Source: Salifodinibacter halophilus
GTDB taxonomy: Bacteria; Pseudomonadota; Gammaproteobacteria; Nevskiales; Salinisphaeraceae
Reading direction: 5' to 3'
NCBI GenBank assembly: GCA_012999515.1
Contig: JABEEB010000001.1
Coordinates: 1,364,001 to 1,428,000, forward strand
DNA length: 64,000 nucleotides
Shown here: positions 29,870 to 40,880 of the stretch, piece by piece
How the letters are laid out: each line of letters begins with the position of its first letter
Position numbering within the stretch: the first letter of the stretch is position 1
The notes under the pieces: model-generated
The model's input: the letters and a program-made list of their open reading frames with translations, nothing else
Databases searched by the model: none
Told to the model about the DNA's origin: nothing
Position numbers and translations under genes: made by a program

Positions 29870-30236
29870 TCATTCAAATGCGGCCAGCGCCACCCATGCC
29901 AAGGTGACCAAGCAACCGCGGCATCCGATAGGCAAGCCGCAGCAGCTCACCGGCCGGATTGCGCGCTTCAGCGTCAATGCCTACAGCCGCGCACTCGGCA
30001 AGGCGCGGCGGACACGTAAGCCGCACAGCGGCCATCACGCCAAGACCGCTACAACCAAAGCACAGCGGCGCGAGCCAGGCTAATTTCAAGTCCCTGACAC
30101 GACGCGGGCAGCAGGACGAACGGCGAGGCCACCGCCCATGCGGGGAGATGGCCACCGATATTTTGCCCCAAACAACCGGCAGCTTATGGCCGTGCTGAGG
30201 CGCTGCACGCCGACGTGGACGCGCGACTCCAGTCGG
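29870..30236. other. Gene-free gap between convergent gltA and rho
   Basis: Beyond the gltA hairpin, about 367 bases lie before the rho stop. Open frames on both strands (a 75-codon plus frame and a 93-codon minus frame with a hydrophobic patch) have no recognisable family, no ribosome site and codon use like random GC-rich DNA. I see no gene here, and no clear rho terminator. Confidence 0.5.
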
Positions 30237-31775
<1,539 letters not shown>

Positions 31776-31840
31776 GTTGATTCATTTGGGTTGTGGAGCG
31801 CATGCGGCTCGAGACGCGATCGGCGATTCTCGTAATTGAA

Positions 31841-32170
31841 TCAGCCAATATGGGCATCGATAAATTCGGTTAGTTGCGATTTAGAGACTGAACCGACCTT
31901 GGTATCCAGTACTTCGCCGTCCTTGAAAAGCATGAGCGTCGGGATACTGCGAATCCCGTAATTCGGCGGCGTTTCCTGATTGTTGTCGATATCCAGCTTG
32001 GCGATCGTCAACTTGCCATTGTACTCGTCGGCTAGCTCTTCGAGCACCGGCGCGATCATCTTGCAAGGACCGCACCACTCGGCCCAATAATCGACCAACA
32101 CCGGGCCGCTAGCGCCGAGCACATCATCACTGAAGCTTTCGTCGGTAGTGTGGATTAGATTATCACTCAT
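31841..32170 (-). CDS. trxA: Thioredoxin 1
   Basis: A 109-residue cytosolic disulfide reductase. Active site WCGPCK (Cys33, Cys36), preceded by VLVDYWAEW, with the cis-Pro motif [12 protein letters not shown]. It transfers electrons to reductases. In CysH-type systems it also feeds PAPS reduction. Located just upstream of rho and divergent from rhlB, an arrangement shared with Escherichia coli. Confidence 0.97.
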   Translation of the reverse strand: MSDNLIHTTDESFSDDVLGASGPVLVDYWAEWCGPCKMIAPVLEELADEYNGKLTIAKLDIDNNQETPPNYGIRSIPTLMLFKDGEVLDTKVGSVSKSQLTEFIDAHIG

Positions 32171-32479
32171 CGAAATATCCTGATTGGGATCAATAAAAGG
32201 GTTAAATTACGCCGAGGCATGAACAAGCGGCGGCCGGCGCCCGGTGGCACGCGCCAGGAACTCGATACGAAGCACTTAAAAAGCCGCGCGCTGTTAGACT
32301 ACGCGTCGGTCGTCGAGCGGGCGACCGCGAATTAGGCAAACGCGGGCGCGATTTATTGCTTCCGCTATTGCAGCGCAGAATTCGTCTTTTTGCAACCCCG
32401 GCTCGCGACCAAATCGAACACGACGTGTTACATCGCCGTGCTACCTGCTCGATTCCGGCGCGGCTTAAAAGCCTAAACT
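32171..32479. promoter_or_regulatory. Divergent promoter region of trxA and rhlB
   Basis: 309 bases between two divergent starts. I see no gene. The trxA-proximal part (TAAAAGGGTTAAATTACG) and the tract ATTTATTGCTTCC near 32350 are AT-richer and could hold promoter elements. No operator is recognisable. Confidence 0.45.
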
Positions 32480-33814
32480 ATGAACGACGCCAGTCCGAAC
32501 ACAACAGCATCCGAAGATCCAGTCGAACGCCTGGTTACCAACCAGCGATTGGACAGCTTCGAGCTCCAACCGCAAATCGCCGCAACCCTGGAGCGACTCG
32601 GGCTGACGCATGCCACGCCGATTCAGGCGCGCACGCTACCGCGAGCGCTGGCCGGCGGCGACCTCACCGGCCAGGCACAAACCGGCACCGGCAAGACCGC
32701 TGCATTTCTGCTGGCGATTATCAATCGGTTGCTGGACGCCCCGCAGCCGGCCTCGAACGACCAGGGACCAGCCGGCGCCAGCGCGCCGCGCGCGCTTATC
32801 ATCGCACCGACGCGCGAACTGGCCGAGCAAATCGACGCCGACGCACGGGCGCTGACCGCTGACACCGATCTGGCCACGACCGTCTGCTACGGCGGCACCG
32901 GTTATCACGCCCAACGCGAAGCACTGGGTGCCGGCACTGACATCCTGATCGGCACGCCGGGTCGACTCATCGACTACTACAAACAAAAAATCTATACGCT
33001 CCGACGCATCGAAACGGTCGTGCTCGACGAAGCCGACCGCATGTTCGACCTCGGTTTTATCAGCGACATCCGCTACATGCTGCGCCGGATGCCGCCGCCG
33101 ATTGAACGCCAGAGCATGTTGTTCTCGGCCACACTGTCGCACCGGGTGCTAGAACTCGCCTATGAGCATATGAATGACCCGGTGTCGATCGAAGCCGACG
33201 AGGACAAAGTCGATATCGACGCCATCGACCAACGCGTCTACCACGTCTCCAAGGACGACAAGGCCGCGTTGCTGATCGGGCTGCTAAGGTCGCTGTCGCC
33301 CACCCGCACGCTCGTGTTCATCAACACCAAACGGGTTGGTGAGCGCCTTACCGACATGCTGCAAGCCAACGGTTTCAACGCCTCGATCCTGTCCGGCGAC
33401 GTCGCGCAAAACAAACGCCAGCGCCTGCTCGAAAACTTCAAAAGCGGCGAACTCCAGCTACTGGTCGCGACCGATGTCGCCGCTCGCGGCTTGCATATTC
33501 CCGACGTCAGCCACGTCGTTAACTTCGACCTACCACAAAACGCAGAGGACTACGTGCACCGCATCGGCCGCACCGCGCGCGCCGGTAATTCGGGCACGGC
33601 GCTGTCGTTGGCCTGCGAAGACTACGTCTACTCGCTGCCGGACATCGAAACGTTTATCGACCAAAAGCTGACAGCAAGCGTGCCGGCCGACAGCGATTTC
33701 GCCGTCGATCTGACCACGCCCAACCCGCGTTCGAAAAAACGCGGCGGCCAGAACGGTCGCCGTCGATCGGGCCGTTCGGCCGGTCAAAAACCGGCCAAAT
33801 CATCCACAAACTAA
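32480..33814 (+). CDS. rhlB: DEAD-box ATP-dependent RNA helicase (RhlB-like)
   Basis: 444 residues. Motifs in order: Q motif with F and THATPIQ, Walker A AQTGTGKTAAF, PTRELAEQ, TPGRLIDYY, DEADRMFD (Walker B), SATLS, ARGLHIPDV, and HRIGRTARAG. The C-terminal 40 residues are basic and Gly/Arg/Lys-rich, suiting RNA or RNase E contact. Its place next to trxA and rho matches rhlB of Escherichia coli, hence the name. RhlE-type is the alternative. Confidence 0.9.
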   Translation: MNDASPNTTASEDPVERLVTNQRLDSFELQPQIAATLERLGLTHATPIQARTLPRALAGGDLTGQAQTGTGKTAAFLLAIINRLLDAPQPASNDQGPAGASAPRALIIAPTRELAEQIDADARALTADTDLATTVCYGGTGYHAQREALGAGTDILIGTPGRLIDYYKQKIYTLRRIETVVLDEADRMFDLGFISDIRYMLRRMPPPIERQSMLFSATLSHRVLELAYEHMNDPVSIEADEDKVDIDAIDQRVYHVSKDDKAALLIGLLRSLSPTRTLVFINTKRVGERLTDMLQANGFNASILSGDVAQNKRQRLLENFKSGELQLLVATDVAARGLHIPDVSHVVNFDLPQNAEDYVHRIGRTARAGNSGTALSLACEDYVYSLPDIETFIDQKLTASVPADSDFAVDLTTPNPRSKKRGGQNGRRRSGRSAGQKPAKSSTN

Positions 33815-33835
33815 ATTTGGAGATCTGGAGCTACC

Positions 33836-34645
33836 TTGCAACATCTGGACCGCGATTTTCTCGATCAAATCAAGGCCGTCGCCGAAGCTGCCGGCCACGC
33901 GACGCTCCCCATTTATCGCTCGGATTTCGACGTCGAGACCAAAGAGGATGATTCGCCGCTGACCCAGGCGGATCTGGCGGCCCACGCCGTCATCCGCGAC
34001 GGCTTGGCGGCGATCGACGACGAAGTCGAACAGCTTTCGGAAGAAGGCGCCGACGTGCCATTTGCAACCCGCAATGATTGGGACGAATACTGGTTGATTG
34101 ACCCGCTGGACGGCACGCGCGAATTCGTCAACGGCAAGGACGAATTCACGATTAACATCGCGCTGATCCAGGACAATCGGCCGAGCCTCGGTGTGGTCTA
34201 CGCCCCCGCACTCGAACGTTGCTGGTTCGCCGCGGAGACTGTCGGCGCCTTCGAACAGCGCGGCGATAATCCGCCACAACCGATCCAGACCAGCGTGGCC
34301 GATCCGGCCAAACCTCGTGTGCTGGCCTCGCGCTCGCACCGCAGCGATGCTGTTGAAAACATCCTCGCGCGGATGGCGGACTACGAGACGGTCAGCATCG
34401 GATCATCGCTGAAATTCTGCTTGATCGCCTCCGGCGAAGCGGATTTCTATCCGCGCCTCGGCCCGACCAGCGAGTGGGACACCGCCGCCGGGCAAGCGGT
34501 CGTCAGCGTCGCAGGCGGCGGCGTGACCGACACCGCAGGCCACGAGATGGAATACAACCAGACCGAATCGCTATTGAACAACGCGTTCATCGCTTACGGC
34601 GATCGCAGCCATAACTGGCTGGGTTATCTCGACAGCGACGACTAG
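33836..34645 (+). CDS. cysQ: 3'(2'),5'-bisphosphate nucleotidase CysQ
   Basis: A 269-residue inositol-phosphatase-family enzyme that recycles PAP from sulfate assimilation. Metal motifs: LTQADLAAH (Asp near residue 45), LIDPLDGTREFVNGKDEF (about 84-101) and PTSEWDTAAGQAV (about 212-224). The start is TTG at 33836, with GGAG seven bases upstream. Lies 21 bases after rhlB and 15 bases before gltX. Functionally linked to sulfur assimilation with cysJI elsewhere in the window. Confidence 0.93.
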   Translation: MQHLDRDFLDQIKAVAEAAGHATLPIYRSDFDVETKEDDSPLTQADLAAHAVIRDGLAAIDDEVEQLSEEGADVPFATRNDWDEYWLIDPLDGTREFVNGKDEFTINIALIQDNRPSLGVVYAPALERCWFAAETVGAFEQRGDNPPQPIQTSVADPAKPRVLASRSHRSDAVENILARMADYETVSIGSSLKFCLIASGEADFYPRLGPTSEWDTAAGQAVVSVAGGGVTDTAGHEMEYNQTESLLNNAFIAYGDRSHNWLGYLDSDD

Positions 34646-34660
34646 CAGGAGCTCCACGTC

Positions 34661-36106
34661 ATGGCCACTGTTGCCCGCTTTGCCCCTAGCCCTACCGGCA
34701 TGTTGCACGTCGGCGGCGCCCGGACGGCACTGTATAGCTGGCTGCACGCGCGCCAGCGAAACGGCCGGCTCGTCCTGCGCATCGAGGACACCGACCGCAC
34801 GCGCTCGACCCCCGAAGCCATCGAGGCAATCTTTGATGCCTTGCACTGGCTGGGGCTCGACTACGAGCAACCGGCGGTGTTCCAAAGCGAACGCGAAACA
34901 CGCCACCGTGAAGCGATCAACCAGCTGCTCGCACAGGGCGATGCCTATTACTGCTATGCCAGCGAAGAAGAAGTCGAAGCCATGCGTGAGCGAGCGCGGG
35001 CGCTCGGTAACAAACCACGCTATGACGGCACCTGGCGCCCAGCTCCCGGCAAGACACTCCCGGAGCCGCCGCCCAACGTTGCACCGGTGGTGCGCTTCGC
35101 CAATCCGCAGTCGGGCACGGTTCATTTTAGCGACAGCATCCGAGGCGAAGTCGCCATCGACAACACCGAGCTCGATGACCTGGTCATCGCGCGCGGTGAC
35201 GGCACCCCCACCTACAACCTGTGTGTTGTGGTCGACGACCTCGACGCCGGCGTGACCGACATCATCCGTGGTGACGACCATGTCAACAACACACCCCGCC
35301 AGATCAACATCGCCCGCGCTCTGGCCGGTGCCGAGACTGAACTACCGAGATACGCGCACGTACCGATGATTCTCGGCGCGGATGGCGCACGCCTGTCCAA
35401 GCGCCATGGCGCCGTCGACGTGCTAACGTTCCGCCGCGACGGCATCCTGCCAGCGGCACTACTAAATTATCTGGCACGACTCGGCTGGTCCTACGGCGAT
35501 CAAGAACTGTTTAGCGTCGACGAGCTCGTCGACAAATTTACCCTCGAGACGGTCCAGGCCAAGGCCGCTGTATTCGATCCGGACAAACTCGCCTGGGTCA
35601 ATCAGGAACACATCAAGACGGCCGACCCGGCAGCCTTGACCGACGAACTCGCCTGGCACTTGCGCGTGTTCGGCGTCACCGACGTCGACCAGACCCGGTT
35701 GGCAGAGATCGCGGCGGTCCAGCAAAAACGCGCCCGAACCATGCAAGACATGGCCCGGGATAGCTTGTATCTGTTCCAACCGGTTGCAGCTTACGACGAC
35801 AAAGCCGTGCGTAAACACATCCGGACCGGCACCGCAGCTGTGCTGGCTGATCTGCGCGAGCGGCTAATGGCACTGGCCGACTGGCACGCCGATGCGCTTG
35901 GCGCGACCGTCCAAGCTGTAGCCGGCGATCACGAGATTGGCATGGGTAAAGTCGCGCAGCCGCTACGCATCGCGCTGACCGGCACCCCCGTGTCGCCGCC
36001 GATCGACCAAACGCTGGCGCTGCTTGAGCGCGAGACCGCGCTTACCCGACTGGACGATGCAGTCGCAGCTTTCGCCGACGACAGCGACGAAACTGGCAAC
36101 GCATAA
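34661..36106 (+). CDS. gltX: Glutamyl-tRNA synthetase
   Basis: A 481-residue class I aminoacyl-tRNA synthetase. The N-terminal FAPSPTGMLHVGGARTALY contains the HIGH-equivalent HVGG. LRIEDTDRTRS follows, and the KMSKS-equivalent is LSKRHG near residue 247. The helical anticodon-binding part follows. Charges tRNA-Glu in the cytosol. Third of three closely spaced plus-strand genes (rhlB-cysQ-gltX). Convergent with a membrane protein gene. Confidence 0.97.
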   Translation: MATVARFAPSPTGMLHVGGARTALYSWLHARQRNGRLVLRIEDTDRTRSTPEAIEAIFDALHWLGLDYEQPAVFQSERETRHREAINQLLAQGDAYYCYASEEEVEAMRERARALGNKPRYDGTWRPAPGKTLPEPPPNVAPVVRFANPQSGTVHFSDSIRGEVAIDNTELDDLVIARGDGTPTYNLCVVVDDLDAGVTDIIRGDDHVNNTPRQINIARALAGAETELPRYAHVPMILGADGARLSKRHGAVDVLTFRRDGILPAALLNYLARLGWSYGDQELFSVDELVDKFTLETVQAKAAVFDPDKLAWVNQEHIKTADPAALTDELAWHLRVFGVTDVDQTRLAEIAAVQQKRARTMQDMARDSLYLFQPVAAYDDKAVRKHIRTGTAAVLADLRERLMALADWHADALGATVQAVAGDHEIGMGKVAQPLRIALTGTPVSPPIDQTLALLERETALTRLDDAVAAFADDSDETGNA

Positions 36107-36127
36107 CGGCTGAGCGCAACACGCTGG

Positions 36128-36775
36128 TCATTTATTCCAACGCCGCGTCGCGGATCGCGCCGCGGCGTTGGCCGGTCGCGCGACCAGGCCACTCTGGCTA
36201 AGAACCACCGTATAGCGTGCACCAGCCGCCATCGGCATATAGGCCGAACCGCCGTATCGGGTATCCACCAAGCCAAGCCAGTTGGCAAGCCACCAGACGT
36301 CCAGCCCGGCACCACTGTTGCCGAGATCATAGGCAGTATGCTGCGCTTGTCGAGCACGTTGGAGCGACTGATAGCGCCCCGTCAGACGCGTCAGACGGTA
36401 GCGCGCATCCAGCCCAACCATATTGGCCCAACCACGCCATTTAAGCACCCGCGCATCCAGTCGCCACGAAGCCCCGGCGACCTCGAAAGTCCGCCCAGAT
36501 CCGTGAGCCGGCCGAATCTGTACGCGAAACAAAGCGTCGCCGACTTTATGGCTCGCCAAAGTCGCGACGGGCTGCTCGTAGGTCAGGCGCTGATACGTAT
36601 ACAAATTGAATAATACGGCCACACCGAGGCCACCGAGTGTCAGCAGCACACCGCCACCGACACCGCTGCGCGAGGCACGTGCCAGACGTCGGCGTCGGGC
36701 ATGCAGCCCAGCCCGCAGCAATAACAGGGCACCGCCAACGAGCAAGACGGCGACAATCAAATTCACGCCGATCAT
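36128..36775 (-). CDS. Conserved membrane protein of unknown function
   Basis: 215 residues. Two transmembrane segments at the N-terminus (about 3-22 and 42-59) flank a basic cytoplasmic loop (ARRRRLARASR). The rest is a soluble, probably periplasmic domain rich in Tyr, Trp and Arg. I do not recognise a family with confidence, although similar two-helix proteins are sometimes annotated as multidrug-efflux-associated. An inverted repeat (36137-36147 with 36161-36171) overlaps its last codons and could act as a shared hairpin with convergent gltX. Confidence 0.6.
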   Translation of the reverse strand: MIGVNLIVAVLLVGGALLLLRAGLHARRRRLARASRSGVGGGVLLTLGGLGVAVLFNLYTYQRLTYEQPVATLASHKVGDALFRVQIRPAHGSGRTFEVAGASWRLDARVLKWRGWANMVGLDARYRLTRLTGRYQSLQRARQAQHTAYDLGNSGAGLDVWWLANWLGLVDTRYGGSAYMPMAAGARYTVVLSQSGLVARPANAAARSATRRWNK

Positions 36776-36866
36776 TGCTTAGCTACCGGACCAATCACGC
36801 AGTGCTGGCGGTGGTCATCCCCGGAAAACGCGAATGTGGATGGCAAGCGCCCATGGCGAGCCATGC

Positions 36867-37268
36867 TTAGTGGCCGTTCGAGGATCGCCCCAACCACTGG
36901 TCCATCTTGGCCGCAGCCTGCCTGCGCACATCGGCGTCGATGTAGTGCGCGATGGTCATAACAGCGAGCGTGATGGCACCGAAGTCATCGGTTAGACCAA
37001 CGCCAGCGAGCCAGTCGGGCACCGTATCCATGGGCAGAATCAGATACCCCAAGGCACCATAAGCCGTAGCACGCGCCCAGGGTGGCGTTTCTGGCTTGTT
37101 GGCCGCGTAATAAAGCTGCAGTGCTTTTTCGAGCAGCTCGGTGCCAACGCGCCCGGCGATGCGACCGAGCTTGCGCCACAAACCACGGGTCGAATAATGC
37201 CCCGCGTAGTGACGAACGCTCACGGGCACCGGCAGATTGGTTTCGGACACTGAGGAGTCGTTGCTCAT
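36867..37268 (-). CDS. YkvA-family (DUF1232) membrane protein
   Basis: About 133 residues. The C-terminal half has the DUF1232 signature YLILPMDTVPDWLAGVGLTDDFGAI (in part), with the conserved D-x-x-P-D around residue 92. Function unknown. ATG 37268 (MSNDSSVSETN) is used, since the longer frame to 37514 overlaps mutM and has no match. Lies 73 bases downstream of mutM on the same strand. Confidence 0.85.
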   Translation of the reverse strand: MSNDSSVSETNLPVPVSVRHYAGHYSTRGLWRKLGRIAGRVGTELLEKALQLYYAANKPETPPWARATAYGALGYLILPMDTVPDWLAGVGLTDDFGAITLAVMTIAHYIDADVRRQAAAKMDQWLGRSSNGH

Positions 37269-37341
37269 GGCCGCCTCCGTTTCAGCCTGCGATTTACTGT
37301 TGCCAACACTAGCACCCGCACGTTGTCGACGCGGCATTGCA

Positions 37342-38160
37342 TCAGCGCTGACAAACCGGACAAAAGAAAGTGTTGCGCTGGGCGATGATCTCGGCACGAA
37401 TGGGCCCGCAACCACGCGGGCACGGCTCACCGGAGCGGCCGTAGACGGCCAAATCGAGCTGGAAATAACCGCGACCGCCATCGGCGCCGACATAATCGCG
37501 AAGCGTCGTGCCACCGGCGCGGATCGCGGCCATCAATGTCTCGCGAATGGCGCTGGCCAGCCTGGCATAGCGCGCGCGCCCAACCCGACGCGCTGGACGT
37601 CGCGGGTGAATTCCCGCCTGATGTAACGCCTCGGATGCGTAAATGTTGCCGACCCCTACCACGATGCGGTGATCCATGATCAGGCTCTTGACTGCGGCTC
37701 GTCGGCCGCGCGCTGACTGATACAGCCAGTCACCGTCGAACACGTCGTCGAACGGTTCGGGACCGAGCGCCGACAACAGTGAAAAGGACGCGGCAGTCTC
37801 GCCCGGCAACCAGAAAATCGACCCGAAACGGCGAGCGTCGTTGAAACGGATCGCGGTGTCATTATCCAGCACCACGTCCACATGATCGTGCGCCGCTGGC
37901 GCCAAATCCGCCGGCACCACGCGCATCTGGCCCGACATGCCCAGATGCACACAGACCGTGCCGGCCGCACTGTCGAACAAAAGATATTTGCCACGACGAC
38001 GCAGCGCGGTCAGTGTCTGTTCGGGCAGTTCTTCGGCCAGGGTTGGCGTCACCGGCCATCGCAATCGAGACTCACGAACGACGACGGTGTGTACAACCTG
38101 GCCGACGACGTGCGGCGCCAAACCGGCGCGGGTCGTTTCGACCTCGGGCAACTCGGGCAT
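37342..38160 (-). CDS. mutM: Formamidopyrimidine-DNA glycosylase (Fpg)
   Basis: 272 residues. Base-excision enzyme that removes 8-oxoguanine and formamidopyrimidines. The N-terminus MPELPEVETTRAGL supplies catalytic Pro2/Glu3. Further blocks are GRRGKYLLFD, VGNIYASEALH and a C-terminal zinc finger (PCPRGCG ... FCPVCQR). Follows the DUF2007 gene by 27 bases on the same strand. Confidence 0.97.
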   Translation of the reverse strand: MPELPEVETTRAGLAPHVVGQVVHTVVVRESRLRWPVTPTLAEELPEQTLTALRRRGKYLLFDSAAGTVCVHLGMSGQMRVVPADLAPAAHDHVDVVLDNDTAIRFNDARRFGSIFWLPGETAASFSLLSALGPEPFDDVFDGDWLYQSARGRRAAVKSLIMDHRIVVGVGNIYASEALHQAGIHPRRPARRVGRARYARLASAIRETLMAAIRAGGTTLRDYVGADGGRGYFQLDLAVYGRSGEPCPRGCGPIRAEIIAQRNTFFCPVCQR

Positions 38161-38187
38161 CCGCGAATTATCGCATGCGAGCGGCTT

Positions 38188-38508
38188 TCACTCGGTTCGT
38201 GGCGTATCGCAGAGCCAACACCGATCGAATTGACCGGGGATAGATTCACTGCAACCCGGGCACGTCCAGGCGTTCCCGCTGTCCACCGGCCCCTGCTCGA
38301 AAGCGTCGATCAACTCGCGTGCGCGCGGACGCTCATCGGGATCGGCAACGCTGACGCGGGGCGCCAAACTGGCCGGCAGCGCGGCGGCACCCGCCCATGT
38401 GTTGTCCTGTTCAACCCGGGCGTCGATGCCGTAGGCGCACAGCATATCCTTGACGATTTCGGCATTGACGGCGTCCCTGGCCACATATACCTCGTTTTCA
38501 GCCATCAA
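38188..38508 (-). CDS. DUF2007-type protein with C-terminal zinc ribbon
   Basis: 106 residues. The N-terminal half (EVYVARDAVNAEIVKDMLCAYGIDARV) resembles the DUF2007 putative signal-transducing fold. The C-terminal 30 residues carry paired cysteines CPGC and CWLC, a likely zinc ribbon. Function unknown. Two adjacent ATGs at the start. Probably co-transcribed with mutM and ykvA-like genes downstream. Confidence 0.75.
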   Translation of the reverse strand: MMAENEVYVARDAVNAEIVKDMLCAYGIDARVEQDNTWAGAAALPASLAPRVSVADPDERPRARELIDAFEQGPVDSGNAWTCPGCSESIPGQFDRCWLCDTPRTE

Positions 38509-38755
38509 CGACCCCGATGGCCGGCCGCGATAAGCGACCGGGCGCTTTTACTAAGCTCACGACAAACATAACAGCGGCGGCGATCCACGAGCTACTATCG
38601 CTTTGGTGTATTCGCCTCAATCGACTACTACAAGACCAGCCGGCGGCAGCTACACAAACTGAGGCGCCAAAGGCGATACGACTTTAGTCGGTTGCGGCGG
38701 TCACCAACCGCAGAATATGCTCCATTTCAGTGGCTCAGCCAAGCGAGGCAACACG

Positions 38756-40711
38756 ATGACGGATTCGCCGATTGATTCGGTACTCGAAGAGTCCCGTACT
38801 TTTCCACCACCGCAACATTTCGTCGACAGCGCCAATCAAACGCCAGCGGACATCAACCAACTTTATGACACCGCAGCGAGTGATCATACTGGCTTCTGGG
38901 CCACCCAGGCGCGACACCATCTCGATTGGCATCAGCCATTTTCGAGCGTCTTGAACGCTTCCGATGCGCCCTTTTTCCGCTGGTTCGAAGACGGCGAACT
39001 AAACGCCGCTTACAACTGCCTCGACCGACACTTGCCGGAGCGCGCCGACCAAACGGCGATCATCTTCGAAGGCGACGACGGCCAGGTCGAAAACATTACT
39101 TTTCAGGACCTGTTCGCACGGACTTGTCGTTTTGCCAACACGCTGAAAGCGAGCAACATCGGCAAAGGTGACCGCGTCATTATCTACCTGCCGAATATCC
39201 CCCAAGCCGTGGTCGCCATGCTGGCGTGTGCACGTATCGGCGCGATTCATTCGGTTGTCTTTGGTGGTTTTTCCGCACCCGCCATTCGAGATCGGATCAA
39301 TGATGCCGAGGCCCGGGCGGTCATCACCGCCGACGGCAATTATCGCGGCGGCAAACTGATCCAACTGAAAAAAACCGTCGACGAAGCCCTCGCGGAGGGT
39401 TGCGACTCGGTCGAAACAGTATTTGTCTATCGGCGCGCGGGTATCGACATCGACTTGAACTCGGCACGCGACGTGGACTGGGACAAAGCCGTAGCGGAAC
39501 AATCAACCCAATGCCCGCCCGTCGCCGTCGACTCGGAGCACCCGCTATTCATCCTCTACACGTCCGGCTCAACCGGGCGACCGAAAGGCATCTACCACTC
39601 GACCGGTGGGTATCTTTTGGGCACGATCTGCACCTGTCGCTGGACGTTTGATCTCGGCGAACGCGACATTTTTTGGTGTACAGCCGATGTTGGCTGGGTT
39701 ACGGGCCACAGCTACATCGCTTACGGCCCCACGGCTTGCGGCGTCACGCAGGTGATGTTCGAGGGCGTGCCCACTTATCCCGAGCCAGACCGGCTTTGGG
39801 CGATGGTCGAGCGACACGGCGTCAGCGTGTTCTACACGGCGCCCACTGGCATCCGTGCGTTGATGCGCCAGGGCGATGAATATCCCGAGCGTCACGACCT
39901 GACCAGTCTGCGCCTGCTCGGCACGGTCGGCGAGCCGATCAATCCAGAAGCCTGGATGTGGTATTACCGCGTGATCGGCGGCGAGCGCTGCCCAATCGTC
40001 GACACTTGGTGGCAAACCGAAACCGGCGCACACATGATTACCGCGCTGCCGTCATACACCACGACGCGACCCGGTTCGGTCTCGAAACCACTGCCGGGTA
40101 TTTCGGCAGACATACTTGATGAATCGGGTGAGCGCGTCGAAACCGCCAATGCCGGTGGCTATCTGGTCATACGACAGCCCTGGCCCTCCATGCTGCGTGG
40201 TATCTGGGGCGATCCCGAACGCTATCGCGAAACCTATTTCGGCCTGTTCGACAGCTTTACCTACGTCGCCGGCGACTCGGCACAACGCGACGCCGATGGC
40301 AACTTCCGGATACTCGGCCGCACCGACGACGTGGTCAACGTCTCCGGTCACCGGCTCGGGACCATGGAGGTCGAATCGGCGCTCGTAGCGCATAAATCGG
40401 TTTCGGAGGCCGCAGTCGTCGGGCGCCCGCACGACGTCAAGGGCGAAGCAATCGTCGCCTTTGTCATACTACAGGCCAACGCCAGTGCCGATAATTTGGC
40501 CGACGAATTGCGAGAGTGGGTCAGCAAGCAACTCGGCGCAATCGCCAAACCCGAGGAAATCCGATTCACAGACGGACTTCCCAAGACGCGTTCGGGCAAA
40601 ATCATGCGCCGTCTCGTGCGCAGCGTGGCCCGGGGGGACGAAATCACGCAGGACACCTCGACGCTGGAAAATCCCCAGATCGTCAAACAACTACAAGCCG
40701 AAGGGCATTGA
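38756..40711 (+). CDS. acs: Acetyl-CoA synthetase
   Basis: About 651 residues. Activates acetate with ATP and CoA. The AMP-binding motif is LYTSGSTGRPKGIYHSTGG (about 262-280). WWQTETGAHM and GRTDDVVNVSGHRLGTMEVE follow. PKTRSGKIMRR carries the catalytic lysine that acetylases regulate in this family. ATG 38756 (MTDSPIDSV) is preferred to the upstream in-frame ATG 38717. A large hairpin follows the stop. Supplies acetyl-CoA to GltA in the same window. Confidence 0.96.
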   Translation: MTDSPIDSVLEESRTFPPPQHFVDSANQTPADINQLYDTAASDHTGFWATQARHHLDWHQPFSSVLNASDAPFFRWFEDGELNAAYNCLDRHLPERADQTAIIFEGDDGQVENITFQDLFARTCRFANTLKASNIGKGDRVIIYLPNIPQAVVAMLACARIGAIHSVVFGGFSAPAIRDRINDAEARAVITADGNYRGGKLIQLKKTVDEALAEGCDSVETVFVYRRAGIDIDLNSARDVDWDKAVAEQSTQCPPVAVDSEHPLFILYTSGSTGRPKGIYHSTGGYLLGTICTCRWTFDLGERDIFWCTADVGWVTGHSYIAYGPTACGVTQVMFEGVPTYPEPDRLWAMVERHGVSVFYTAPTGIRALMRQGDEYPERHDLTSLRLLGTVGEPINPEAWMWYYRVIGGERCPIVDTWWQTETGAHMITALPSYTTTRPGSVSKPLPGISADILDESGERVETANAGGYLVIRQPWPSMLRGIWGDPERYRETYFGLFDSFTYVAGDSAQRDADGNFRILGRTDDVVNVSGHRLGTMEVESALVAHKSVSEAAVVGRPHDVKGEAIVAFVILQANASADNLADELREWVSKQLGAIAKPEEIRFTDGLPKTRSGKIMRRLVRSVARGDEITQDTSTLENPQIVKQLQAEGH

Positions 40712-40718
40712 GCCACAC

Positions 40719-40779
40719 GCCGGCTCAAGACACCACCGGCCAACACGGGCAACCGTGGCCGAGGTGTCTTCGAGCCGGC
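40719..40779 (+). terminator. Long imperfect hairpin after acs
   Basis: GCCGGCTC then AAGACACC and CCGGCCA on the left arm pair with TGGCCG, GGTGTCTT and GAGCCGGC on the right arm, making a stem of about 21 bp with one bulge and one small mismatch around a 13-base loop. It starts eight bases past the acs stop. There is no T-tract, so it may stop transcription weakly or stabilise the acs mRNA 3' end. Confidence 0.65.
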
Positions 40780-40880
40780 GCCATGCAATGGCTTGACGAT
40801 CCCGATGCGGGGGCGGCCTGCGGTCGATAAAAGTTGCGCCAGTCGCGCGTACACGGTACAAACGAGGTATACGTGGACGA

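Noticed and set aside
29874-30155. 93-codon minus-strand frame with a hydrophobic patch in the gltA-rho gap
   Set aside because: No recognisable family, no ribosome site, and its codon use does not look like that of neighbouring genes.
36137-36171. Inverted repeat between gltX and its convergent neighbour
   Set aside because: It overlaps coding sequence and has no T-tract, so a terminator role cannot be claimed.
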